Below, in pieces: positions 10,985 to 20,973 of a stretch of 64,000 nucleotides of DNA. The stretch is from the NCBI GenBank assembly GCA_009667805.1, contig CM019066.1:332760077-332824076 (forward strand), given 5' to 3'. The translations under genes were made by a program, and so were the position numbers. The DNA comes from Leptobrachium leishanense. Its lineage: Eukaryota > Chordata > Amphibia > Anura > Megophryidae. The notes beneath the pieces are model-generated. The model searched no databases. It was given only the letters and a program-made list of their open reading frames with translations, and was not told the origin of the DNA. Each line of letters starts with the position of its first letter. Position 1 is the stretch's first letter.

Positions 10985-11440
10985 TATTGTAAACTACCTA
11001 CATGTATATAGGATGGGGATAGATAGTCTGTATATGATAGATAGACTGTATATGATAGCTAGACAGTATATCATAGGTAGGTAGATAGATCTATAGCTAT
11101 AGAGATATATAGACAGAGAAAGACAAACTGTGATAGAATACAACAGGTAGGGAGATAGATGGATAGATATAGACAATACGAGAGGTAAAAGGATCTATAG
11201 CTATAGAGAAAGTTTGACAGAGACAGAATACGATAGGTTCACAGAGAGATAGATAGCTATATAGACAGAATATGATAGATAGCTACATAGATTGGTTCAT
11301 AGAGACAGATAGCTATATAGATAAACAGAATATAATAGGTTCATAGAGATAGATAGCTATATAGATAGACAGAATATGATGAGTAGGTAGATGTTCGATA
11401 GAGATAAAATGCAATAGATAGGTATATCGATTATAAACGC
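10985..11440. repeat. Degenerate GATA/GACA microsatellite
   Basis: Many interrupted runs of GATAGATA and GACAGA over about 450 bases, with a weak higher-order period (TATAGACAGAATATGATAG recurs). An apparent reading frame on the minus strand here is only the translation of the repeat. Confidence 0.9.
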
Positions 11441-11445
11441 AAGGG

Positions 11446-11479
11446 CTTCAGAAAGACCATTGTATGGCCAAAACGTTGA
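11446..11479 (+). repeat. Hairpin-AAACG motif
   Basis: CTTCAGAAAGA, then CCAT-TGT-ATGG (11457-11467), then CCAAAACGTTG. This has the same architecture as five other sites in the window with different stem sequences. Confidence 0.6.
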
Positions 11480-13190
11480 TGACATTTTCCAATAAACCAA
11501 CACTATTTGAAGTCTATGTGGAATGCCTGCGCTCTGTTCTTTGCTGTTTATGGGTTCTGGAAGGCTGGGAATGCTGTAAGATCCAAAAGTACCTACTAGA
11601 GTTGCTAAACATTTTCAGTCATGAATGCACCTTTGTGTCTTACCAGTGTCCAACATAAAATATATATAAAACAAATTTGACTATTAGTGTTTCAGCATTC
11701 AGATGGAAGCTCAGTTCTTCTGAAGCTGCAACTATATTTAAACCTTAAACAAGAGCATTACATTCCCTTCTGATATCCAGACCCGTTCCATTCTTGGTGT
11801 GGCAGGGACAAGTTTAGGGGCATGGAAACAGACTTAAAGAATCAGATGTGGGAGGGAAAAGGCTTTGGAAATAATGACAGAGTCCTGATTAGAGGGGCAC
11901 TTACAAGGGGATGCTGTTAGATTAAGGGCATGCCCATTTGACTGAGTGTCTTCTGCCTGGTAAGTGGTGGGGTCAGTAATAATGAGTAACTTTATGCTCT
12001 GTCTAGTAGACTAGGCTGGACTAGAACTAGACTAGAACACACAATTGTTAGCCCTGGTTATACGTTTAAATGATACAATATGTTCAACAAAGAATGGAAT
12101 GGAATCCAATATGTACAAACATACATTCATACACATGTCTTTTATGTCCACAAGTAATGAACATGCTGTTGTCAAAACATATGCTTATCATAGATAGACA
12201 GGATGAAAAATCTGAAAGTTACAATGTAATTAAACCAAGCTATTAGTGTTCTGTAATATACAGTAACGGCCTGGACAATGTGATTATATCAGAGCAATAT
12301 AACAAGTCCTGTGAGGGATGTCTGTCCTGAAAGTGTTGTATGATGTCTTTAATTAACATGCAATCAATCAATTAAGGCAAGCCTGTCCAAATCCAGCCCT
12401 GTGAGGGCCTCTGACATTCCAGCTTTTCAGGATAATGCTTAACATATTGCTTCATCGTACAGTTAATTTGTTAATTACATTTTAATTAGAGAAATCCTAT
12501 ACCTCTGGCAGGGTAATGGCCTTTTAAGACTGTATAGGGTAACCATGAATTTTCCCTAAGATGTAGTATGAACAGTAAATGTTACTTGATAAATTGAAAG
12601 TTAGGTTTTAATTATTTAAAAAAATACCATAACCCTCTGCCAGGAACACATACTCTGTTAATACTGGTGAGATTAGCACTGACCTTCAAATGACTGATAC
12701 TTAAAACAAGAATATATAAATTTGGCATCCTGTAGGCTAAGTCAATTCGTTAGATAAACAAATTCATTAAATCAAGGAACTTCTGCAAAAGGTGCCCAGG
12801 GGTTGGTTCTGTAGCAAGAACTTGTCTGACCTGTCCTTTTTTAGTCCCCATCTGCCATTTTTGGACTTTCAGTATCTGGCTCATGATTAATAGCATTATC
12901 ATTGACAGTTAGAGATTATTTACAGTTTGTGAATAGTGAATGTTCCATGGGTCCACACTCTAATATGTGGGATGTTCACACATTTTCAAGTCTGTGACAT
13001 CAGAGCTCCTACATAGATATTTTGACAGCTGTAATATTTCATGATGGGTCTTTTTCCCACAGTGGCACCCTGGACCGTCGACCAATTCTAGAGGACATTT
13101 ATTTTTGTAAGGATGCTTGCTCAAATGGGTATGCAGGCACAAAAGATGGGAGTGGGCACAACAAGCCCATTTTGGCAGTTATATTAGAAC
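11480..13190. other. No gene seen
   Basis: Mostly unique AT-rich sequence. At about 12380-12450 there is a phrase (GTCCAAATCCAGCCCTGTGA ... TTTTCAGGATAATGC) that reads like a small old MITE or SINE relic, but I cannot define its ends. Confidence 0.45.
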
Positions 13191-13191
13191 C

Positions 13192-13614
13192 AGTGTTAAT
13201 TTAGTCAACTAAAATATGACTAAAGCTAAATGGCATTTACTCAAAATACTATGATCAAAAACTAAATTAAAATTAGTCCCTCCCTATAATTTTTGTCCAG
13301 TTTTTATTACCTGATGAAAATGTTAGTAGAATTCCGTCAACATCTTAGTCAAATGTCAATAGATTTTCATTATAGGTTTAGTCGTTGACTAAAATATGCC
13401 TAAAACTAAATGGCATTTTAATCAAAGGACTACGACCGAGACTACATTAAAATAAGTCCCTCCTTAACACTTCCTCTAGTTTCTATTAGCTAAAATGTCA
13501 ATAGATTTGTCATAATTTCAGTCATTGCAACTCAGTCGACTACATTATTTCAGTGACGAAAACTCGACTATAACTAAGTAGTGATGAAAATTATTCATCA
13601 ACTAAATTAACACT
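13192..13614. mobile_element. hAT-type MITE
   Basis: Ends AGTGTTAATTTAGTCAACTA and its near complement AACTAAATTAACACT are inverted. The interior is built of repeats of ACTAAAACTAAATGGCATTTTAxTC, typical of a widespread hAT MITE group with GTTAATTT ends. I could not find a matching 8-bp duplication, so superfamily assignment rests on the termini. Confidence 0.65.
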
Positions 13615-13998
13615 TTCTGGCACATTGTGTTGTTTAGTTAGAACATTGCAATGTTGCAATACAACTACTTTGTTGGAGTTGGTGCGCCCAGTCCAATCTT
13701 TCACTTATGGAGTGCTATGTGGAAGCTGGCCTCTTCAGGACATCATTTCTTGTTGATGAACTGAAACTAGCTGAAATGATATGAAAACTTAAAAATGCAA
13801 TTTACATGAAATATATTAACAGCAAACATAAATACCAAAATAAAGAGGTATCAGGTGGAAAAATGGGAAGGACAGTCTGATCTCTAATTACTCTAAGCGA
13901 GTCCTTTGCATTAGCAGTGACCATAGCTCAAATCTCAGTCAATTAATATCCTAGGAAGTGCTTAAAAATTGTCTGCCACCAATAACCACTGATCTGCA
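13615..13998. other. No gene seen
   Basis: Unique AT-rich spacer between two TIR elements. Confidence 0.45.
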
Positions 13999-15180
13999 AT
14001 TTTTCAACCTTTTTCTGTTGTTTTCAAATGAATAGGTGTATCTGAATGGAATTTTTGCGCAGATTCCGAAAATGACTTTCCAAATTCCGTATCACGTCAG
14101 GTTTTTTCACAAATGATGGAAATGTGAAAAATTAAAAAAACGCTATTTTTTAACGACATTGCTATATGGCAACGTTTGTAACGTGTGAAAATGTTCTATG
14201 GAGGGGCAGAATGATTGTTTAAGGAATAGATAAACATAAATACATATTCAAAAGCAAACATACCTAACATTCGCCACTGGGCTCCCCGTCAAACTTCCTC
14301 TTTTTTGGACTGTCTTCGGTGTGTGTCCGTACAGTCTCTGTTCAACATCCAACAATAGTCGGCCATCATATGTACAGTCCACTTTCCTTGGTATCTCTTT
14401 TCCAGCACTTTAATATCCTGATGGAAGCGCTCACCATGTTCTTCCGAAAAATCACCAAGATTGTTAGGAAAGTAATTTAGATGAGCATAAAGAAAGTGAA
14501 CTTTGACGCTCATGTTGCAACTAAACAGTTCATAGGATTCCAGCATATCCTCGACTAAAGTGGTGTAATTTGAAGCCTTCGTGTTCCCCAAAAAGTTGTG
14601 TACCACATTTCTGAAAGCAGTTCATGCTCGCAATTCGCACTCACTCATGGTTTCCTCGAATATGTTGTCTGCCATTAATTTTCGTATTTGAGGGCCTATG
14701 AAAATGCCAGCTTTAATTTTTTCTGAAGTGATTGATGGAAACTTACCACCAAGATACTGAAAGCATTTACTGTCCCTGCTTAAAGCTGTCACGAATTGCT
14801 TCATTAAGCCAAGTTTGGTGTGTAAAGGTGGCAACAGTATTTTCGAGGGATCAACCAGTGGAAGTGAAACAATGTTTTTTTCGCCAGGTGTGAATGTACT
14901 TCTGACTAGCCACTGCTGCCGAACCCAATGTTTCGTCCTTGCTCTGGAGTCCCATTAACACAAAAAGGAAATTTGTTGTAGCCTGCTTGTTGGCCGAGCA
15001 ATATTCCAATCACCTTGAAATCCCCGCACAAAGACCATTAATGAAACGTTTTTTTAAATTTTCACATTTCCATCATTTGTGAAAAAAGTTGACGTGATAC
15101 AGAATTTTGAAGGTAATTTTCAGAATCTGCGCAAGAAATCCATTCAGATACACCTATTCATTTCAAAACAACAAAACCTT
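13999..15180 (-). mobile_element. DNA transposon with long TIRs and an uncharacterised transposon protein
   Basis: Terminal inverted repeats of at least about 110 bp pair 14018-14130 with 15055-15172. They share GAAATGAATAGGTGTATCTG, TTGCGCAGATTC, TATCACGTCA and TTTTTTCACAAATGATGGAA with few differences, and probably extend further outward (GCAAG...TTTTGTTGTTTT). The interior encodes on the minus strand a protein family I associate with unplaced transposons of arthropods and cnidarians. The element is about 1.2 kb and likely shortened. Target duplication not determined. Confidence 0.8.
14289..15037 (-). pseudogene. Uncharacterised transposon-encoded protein (HGERFHQDI family), C-terminal part
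   Basis: Translation on the minus strand, with frame changes near 14970 and 14610-14640, gives in order: CGDFKVIGILLGQQAGYNKF, WDSRARTKHW, a PLVDPSKILLPPLHTKLG block, LMKQFVTALS, a GIFIGPQIRKLM block, NFLGNTKASNY, MSVKVHFLYAHLNYFP, EEHGERFHQDI, KRYQGKW and MADYCWML before the stop at 14289. I recall this motif order from proteins annotated only as uncharacterised in arthropod, cnidarian and some vertebrate genomes. I do not know a named superfamily or an experimentally shown activity. Conserved acidic residues (the Asp of CGDFK, the Glu of EHGERF, the Asp of FHQD) could form a catalytic site, which is inference. The N-terminal half is absent. The surrounding long TIRs indicate a cut-and-paste element. 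Confidence 0.75.
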
Positions 15181-15525
15181 GCATATTGGTGTAATCTGTG
15201 TAATCGCAGATTGTGTCTCAGGACTAGGGATGAGCTGTTCGGTTCGATCAGTTCAGAGTTCGACTCGAACATTGGCAATTCGAAAGTTCACGAACTTCGA
15301 ACTTTTTGGCGTGTTTGGTTTGAGTTCGAAAAAAAAATTGTAAAGAAGTATAAAAAAATTCTTAAAAAATACAAAAAAATCTAGAAATAAAGAGGCTCTT
15401 TACTGCAGAATATTATAAGCAACGGTTTATTACATATTGAATTAAAAAACTACCCAGGGCAAGAAGGCACACATGTGGGCGATGATTAGCAATGGACGGA
15501 CTGTGTACGTTGTCAAGACGTAGCA

Positions 15526-15595
15526 TATTATTATTATTATTATTCTTTATTTATAAAGCGCCAGCATATTCCGCAGCATAAACCGCATAAACCTG
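15526..15595 (-). repeat. L2 LINE 3' tail, minus strand
   Basis: An ATT microsatellite joined to TTTATTTATAAAGCGCCA, the reverse of the L2-type terminal sequence (GGCGCTxTATAAATAAA). A fragment only. Confidence 0.7.
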
Positions 15596-15776
15596 TTACA
15601 TACACATAACACACATTACATACATCTACCAACATATGTCAACACATGCTGCAGCGTAATGTATTATCTGTTTGTCAGACAAATGTGATTGTCATAAAAT
15701 TATTCTGGCTTTATCTAAAATATTTGCACACATGTACATTTTTCTGAAACTTTCACACCTCAAAATTACATGTGCT

Positions 15777-16258
15777 TAGAGTGCATGAGGCTTGCATAGG
15801 ATTTTTTGCGCCGCCTGTGTGTTTCATCTTTAAAATGCTGCAATGGGTGATGTGGATTTTCTAGCTTACAAGGAAAGCATGCTTTAAGGTCTGCCTAATG
15901 TCTAGGTGCAAAGATTCTCACCTCTAAATGACAAGTGCTCGCAGCAGGGCTCTCAAACTCTGGTGCCCCTGATGTTTTTGAACTACAACTCCCAGGATTC
16001 CCTCCCCATGCATTGCATTGAAATCATCCTGGGACTTGTAGTCCAAATCATGTTGGGGGGCCATGAGTTTGAGACCCCTGGCATACTGTGCATGAGGCTT
16101 GCATAGGATTTTTTGCGCCGCCTGTGTGTTTCATCTTTAAAATGCTGCAATGGGTGATGTGGATTTTCTAGCTTACAAGGAAAGCATGCTTTACAGTCTG
16201 CCTAATGTGCAAAGATTCTCACCCCTAAATGACATGTGCTTACAGCAGGGCTCTCAAA
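15777..16258. repeat. Tandem duplication of about 305 bp inside the hAT element
   Basis: GTGCATGAGGCTTGCATAGG through GTCTGCCTAATGT occurs at about 15781-15901 and again at 16089-16208 with very few differences, each followed by AAAGATTCTCACC and CAGGGCTCTCAAAC. The second unit ends 14 bases into the MITE present in the first unit. Confidence 0.85.
15945..16080. mobile_element. Short hAT MITE
   Basis: Ends CAGGGCTCTCAAACTC and GAGTTTGAGACCCCTG are inverted. It contains the pair ACTACAACTCCCAGGATT / ATCCTGGGACTTGTAGT, giving an inner hairpin. Same family as 50023-50161. Confidence 0.75.
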
Positions 16259-16438
16259 CGGCATAAACAACAGGTGTTAATTAGTGTTTGGAAATAACAT
16301 GTGCTTCTAATTAATCTGGTCTCATGAATTTGATACATTGCCTGCAGACTGGGTGTGGCTCCTGCACATGTATGAACAATGTGCTTCTGAATTCTAAGAA
16401 GTGTTCATTTCTACTACATTTCCTCTGATATGCTGTTT

Positions 16439-16520
16439 AACCCCTTAAGGACCAGGGCTCTGTAAAGCCAATCATTAATGATGTAGATGTTACGTCATTT
16501 GTCATCAAGGGCTTAATAAA
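16439..16520. mobile_element. Mini element with TTAA-type ends
   Basis: TTTAACCCCTTAAGGACCAG at the left and TCAAGGGCTTAATAA at the right resemble the TTAA-target family at 54801-55939, reduced to about 80 bp. A further left end, TTTAACCCCTTAAGGGTGGC, lies at about 16821. Confidence 0.5.
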
Positions 16521-17499
16521 ATCTTTATCACACTCCTTAGATTTAAACGTAATATTCCAGTATTTGTATGTCATGTACCTCTCCCGAAGGGCCTATGTGA
16601 GCATACAATTATTATTGTGTTAGATCTATAGTTTTGGTGCAAGCGTGGTGGAAGGGCTTGCTGCTTCTGCATTAGTAACACAACACATAGTGAAAATGTC
16701 TATCATAAAGCGTACAAGCTGAGTCCCTAGAGTCTCTGACTATCCATTGTCATATATACCTTGCTTTATACATATAATACATTCCCTCATCTAACAGGAT
16801 AGTAGCCAGTCCTTGTGCATTTTAACCCCTTAAGGGTGGCTAGGTGTCGTGTGTGGGTCTCTGATGGCGATATTTCTATACATCCTACAAATCTGCCACT
16901 TCACGGGCAGGTTATGGGGACCTCCTAGGCACGATATTTGAAGGAATTTTTTGTTTTAATTTTTAACCCTTATTTTATGGAAAACTCACTGTTCCTTTAA
17001 AAACGTCTTTTTTAAAACTTTTTGTCCTTGTTTCCTGTCCCCCAGGGCACTACCCGGACCCCCAAACACCTTTTATGGCAAATATCTTGCATATATGCTC
17101 TCTTGTAGGGCACTCTAAAAATTGAACTTTTGAGTCCCATTGACTTGCATTGAGTTCGGTTCGTGTTCGCGTTCGAACTCTAACTTTTGAAATTGTTCGA
17201 GTTCGAATGCAAACCGAACATGGGGGTGTTCGGCTCATCTCTACTCAGGACCAATGTGTTAGACATGTGCATTCGTTTTAGTACTAAAGCGATTTAGTCC
17301 GAATTTTGGGATAATTTAGTTTTAGTATGACTCAAGAGAAACGAAACTGCTCAGTACAAAAAACGAAAGAAACTAAAATAAAATGCACTACATTTTAGTT
17401 TCAGTCCTCTTTGTGATATTATATTGATGAGTGAAGGAGACCAGCAATGAAGAGCGCAACATCGCAACATCCGAAGTTCTGCACCCTCCACATGCCAAT

Positions 17500-17660
17500 G
17501 CAGGAAGATGTTCTATACAGAGAGGGACATTAATTCAGGAGGATGTTCTATATATTATACAGAGAGGGGTATTAATTAATGCAGGTGGATGTTGTATACA
17601 TTATACAGAGAGGGGTATTAATTAATGCAGGAGGATGTTCTAAACATTATACAGAGAGGA
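17500..17660. repeat. Tandem repeat, unit about 55 bp, about three copies
   Basis: GCAGG(A/T)GGATGTTxTAxA followed by CATTATACAGAGAGGGGTAT and TAATTAAT is repeated, with the first copy shorter. The plus-strand frames here are repeat translations. Confidence 0.85.
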
Positions 17661-17691
17661 GCCTTTTTTTTTTTAGCCCTTTAAATCCAGT

Positions 17692-18117
17692 GGCTGTGAG
17701 CGCGGAGATCGGCTGCTTGTTACATTATCTCTCAGTACAATGTATCAGGCTCAGCTGTTACAGTAACTGACTGCTGCTCATCACAGCACTCAGAGTTTCA
17801 GTAAAACAAGAAAATAATATTGTTCTAACGTCTTATATATAAAAATATTATTTACTAGTTTTACTGAAACTCTGAGCGCTGTGATGAGCAGCAGTCAGTT
17901 ACTGTAACATCTTTGCCTGACACGGGGCAGTATTGCAATGTTGGTGCTAACTTAACCAGAGCTGTTGTAACTGAAAACCTCCATAGGCTATAATAGCTCT
18001 GGGAAGTTTACAACAGCTCTGGTTATGTTAGCACCAGCTATATAATATGGCCCACATTGTGCTGAGAGTGAGAGATACTGTAACAAGCAGCGATCTCAGC
18101 CCTCTGAGGAGCCACTA
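17692..18117. repeat. Nested inverted repeats in a cloverleaf arrangement
   Basis: Three arm pairs are visible. Outer pair 17692-17744 with 18052-18117 (shared GCTGCTTGTTACA, TATCTCTCA). Inner pair 17757-17808 with 17857-17912 (shared GTTACAGTAACTGACTGCTG, CACAGC, ACTCAGAGTTTCAGTAAAAC). Inner pair about 17940-17968 with 18008-18036 (shared TGGTGCTAAC, ACCAGAGCTGTTGTAA). The order A-B-B'-C-C'-A' would fold as a three-way junction. Confidence 0.85.
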
Positions 18118-18379
18118 CAATAGTAATTGTATCCACTGGTTTTCGGATGAATGAAATTAGTTTTCATACTAAAGAACTGAAAACGAATTTCTTTAGCAAC
18201 TAAATAAATTGCATTTTAGTACTAATGCATTAGTTCAAAACGAAATTTTGTGCTGTGCACATGTCTACAATGTGTGTTTGAATATGGTGGAGCATATGTA
18301 GAGGGTTACTGCATGTGAATGTAGACACGCTTCATACGAGACCAATTGATATCTATACAGATACGAATAGATATACTGA

Positions 18380-18930
18380 TGCTCGCTTTCAAATCACTCA
18401 ATAACTAGACCCCTCTTTCCATGTCTTTGTTACTCCGCAAACACATCCCGCCTAGACAACTCGGGTCAGCAGAAGACCTCCTCCTCTCCTCTGTCTACAC
18501 CTGCACTGCCAACTCTCATCTCCAAAACTTCTCAAGGGCAGCTCCGGTCCTGTGGAATGACCTACCTTGCCCTATCAAAATCTCTTCTAATCTTCAGGCC
18601 TTCAAGAAATCCCTCAAAACCCATCTCTTCGAATTAGCATACCACATTACTTATGCAACTCACCCCCATGCTCACCTACTCACACATCATGATTGAGGCC
18701 ACTTCCATGGCCCCCACCATTACTAAACCATTGGCACTAGTGATCCTGACAAACAATAAAACTTCTCTTGTCTTTGTACATCCCAATCCCTATAGATTGT
18801 AAGGTCCAATGAGCAGGGCCCTCTACACCTCGTCTCCATCCTATGTTTGTTTATTTGTGTCTTGTTCCCTTTGGGTATTGTAACGCGCTGTGGAAACTGT
18901 TGGCACTGTATAAATGATAATAATAAATTG
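18380..18930 (+). mobile_element. L2-type LINE, 3' end
   Basis: The last part of ORF2 and the 3' UTR of an L2-like element, 5'-truncated. It ends in the L2 signature (GCGCTGTGGAAACTGTTGGC then TGTATAAATGATAATAATAA). Confidence 0.85.
18421..18696 (+). pseudogene. L2 ORF2 C-terminal fragment
   Basis: A 91-residue frame containing SAEDLLLSSVYTCT, LQNFSRAAPVLWNDLPCPIK and LQAFKKSLKTHLFELAY. This matches the pattern (FSxxAPxLWNxLPxxI...FKxxLKTHLF) at the very end of L2/CR1-clade reverse-transcriptase proteins. No catalytic motif is included, so it is only the tail of the protein. Confidence 0.8.
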
Positions 18931-19171
18931 AGTTCCGTCAACAGGGTCACTTCCTGTGGAAAATCTGATTGAGCGTTGTATATCTTGTTGCTTGATTAGA
19001 TATCCTATACCATTGCTTATGATATCATTGACAGGCGAGATATCATTTGATAGAAACTTATGCTAATCAAAATATTTTCTAGCCATTTGCCATCTTCTCA
19101 TTTCTAGCCAATGTATAATTAGAATTTGAATTCCTATCAAATTACACTTTCCATCCCTATTTTTTGATACA
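18931..19171. other. No gene seen
   Basis: Unique AT-rich spacer with GATATCATT-type words repeated at 19010-19060. Confidence 0.45.
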
Positions 19172-19515
19172 CAGGTTGAGCATCTTTCATCCAGAATGCT
19201 CAGAACCTCAGGCATTCTGAATTTCAAATTCATCTGATTTTTAGAATCAGGGAGAATCCAATGTTTTGGAGAAAGGAGACCGCAGCGGGAGAATGTTTAT
19301 CCCCTTCCTGCTACATCTCCCAGTGTATACAGACTTTGTTCATGGACATGCTGCCCGGAGTCAGCCGAGTGGCTCCCGGCATGTGCCGCGGACTCTGGCA
19401 GAGCTTGGTAGTCAGGTTACCGAGCAGCAGTGTGTATCCAGAGTGCCTCTGATTCCCGGAAAGAGTGGAATCTGAAAAGTTTTGAATACTCCGGTTTTAA
19501 GAGTCTCCCAGGTTT
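19172..19515. mobile_element. Possible pogo/Tigger-like MITE
   Basis: The left end ACAGGTTGAGCATCTTTCAT with CCAGAATGCT and downstream TTTTTAGAATC resembles Tigger-type termini (CAGGTTGAGTATCC...). The right side has GTTTTGAATACTCCGGTTTT and CAGGTT in loose inverted relation. The interior is GC-rich and not transposase. Confidence 0.4.
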
Positions 19516-20335
19516 TAAAATTCTGGGTAAGGGGGTGCTCTAACGGTACTCTTTTACAGCCAGCTAACTGAACCCAGATATATCTTCTTTTATTTGTGCT
19601 AGTGCTTTTAACTCCTTTTACATATGTCTATGATGTTTTTAGGTCTCTTTCTATAAAATTCCTAGTGTTTGGCCATTTAATTACAAAACTACTAAGAGCT
19701 AGTAGCTAGAAATCTATTCTTAATTAGTATCCTATCTCCCTAATCTTGTTAACTGTAGCTTTTCTATTATCTGTATGCCACTCTATTTGTGTTGTTATAC
19801 TTTGAAAAGCATTGATCCTCCTGCCCTGTACTGACTTCAATTTACTTTCTTTCTCTTGCTAAAATCACTTGCTGATTCTTATGAAAGAATAATGTTGGCA
19901 TTTCATGAATGGCCAAGTACCCTTTCAGAATCACATTCCATCCTCACTGTGTATACAGAATAAATGTCTGCAGTTATGCACAAAAAGCCCTGACAAAATT
20001 TAAAAGGGTATTGTATGGATTCAGAGCAAGTATTTTTTTTTTCTGCGTGAGTTAGGCTGGTTTCTAGTCTGTGTCTCTATATATAGCGGCACATCTTTAT
20101 ATATGTCAATGAATTTTTAAAAGGGGCGGACTCCTAGAGTCCCCCAACCTAAACATTCAACATTCATCAATTGTTTGTTCTTCTATTTTCAATTAGATAT
20201 TTTTCTTGGTTTAACTGGACTTTGAAGAAACAAGCTTTTTTAGAAGATCTGCCACTGTGCTTATATTAACTTATTTAAATAAATGCATTAAAAACCTCAT
20301 TGAAGTTGACAGTAGCATATCGATTACTAATGTAA
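19516..20335. other. No gene seen
   Basis: Unique AT-rich sequence; no repeat termini found. Confidence 0.45.
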
Positions 20336-20773
20336 CCTCTTCACTGCCAAGGTTATTTTTCACTCAAAAAACACTGTCAGGTACCAGTGGTTTTTTAGAA
20401 AATCCTTTTTTAAATTATTTTATATTAAGAAATATTTGGTAAATAGTAATAACCTATTTGGCAGGCTTATGTCGCCATCTGTGGGACAAACAGAGTTACT
20501 GCAGTTCTGGGTTTTGTGCAGTACTAGTTTGGGGGATGTCAGTTAGACACATTCCCAGCTAGTTTTAAAAATTGTTAGCACCTCGGGTATTATACCCACA
20601 GTGCTAAAACTTCAGGAGTATGTTCTAGAGCCCAAATGCAAATTAATTTCATTTTCAATAAAATTCAATTCCTTTGCCTTTTCCCTGTGCAACACCAGAT
20701 CGACTATAGTCAATTTCAGGGTAACAGGAAGTGTCTTTCAGATTGAGTATAGTCGATCTTGGTAGTGAAGGGC
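20336..20773. mobile_element. MITE of the CTTCACTACCAAG family
   Basis: Ends CTCTTCACTGCCAAGG and CTTGGTAGTGAAGGGC are inverted. The interior shares GTCGCCATCTxxxGG, AGAGTTACTGCAGTTCTG and AGACACATTCC with copies at 47348-47674, 52440-52790 (reverse) and the split copy around 43486-45172. Flanks suggest a TAA or TTAA target. Confidence 0.7.
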
Positions 20774-20973
20774 TTAAAAAAGCAACCATAAATCCAGGAC
20801 CCTATTCCTAACAAGCTGTTGCCATTAACGAGTGAGCTGTTACTTGTAATGGTCCCGCTGGTAGTGAATACATCTCCTGTTCTATCCAAGCAGATCTATA
20901 AGCTATTCTTGCGTCTCGACTGTTGCAACAGGTTACTGTACATTAACGCTTACCATATTTTGAATAGAAAAAG
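20774..20973. other. No gene seen
   Basis: Short unique spacer before the giant hairpin. Confidence 0.4.

Larger units (their letters stand above)
15225..17243. mobile_element. hAT element with 8-bp TSD CTCAGGAC
   Basis: Ends TAGGGATGAGC and GCTCATCTCTA are inverted and flanked by CTCAGGAC at 15217-15224 and 17244-17251. Subterminal DNA is rich in GTTCGAA/TTCGAGTTCG words at both ends. No transposase is present; the interior is a mosaic of an L2 tail, a tandem duplication and small MITEs, so this is a non-autonomous carrier. Confidence 0.92.
17260..18267. mobile_element. hAT element with 8-bp TSD CAATGTGT, foldback interior
   Basis: Ends TAGACATGTGCA and TGCACATGTCTA are perfect inverted repeats, flanked by CAATGTGT at 17252-17259 and 18268-18275. 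The left duplication begins on the base after the preceding hAT element's own duplication, so the two elements abut with no spacer. No coding sequence; the interior is repeats and palindromes. Confidence 0.93.

Noticed and set aside
10994..11176. Ser/Tyr/Ile-rich minus-strand frame
   Set aside because: Translation of the GATA microsatellite.
13192..13614. Precise 8-bp target duplication for this MITE
   Set aside because: Flanks TTAGAACC and TTCTGGCA do not match; the superfamily rests on termini only.
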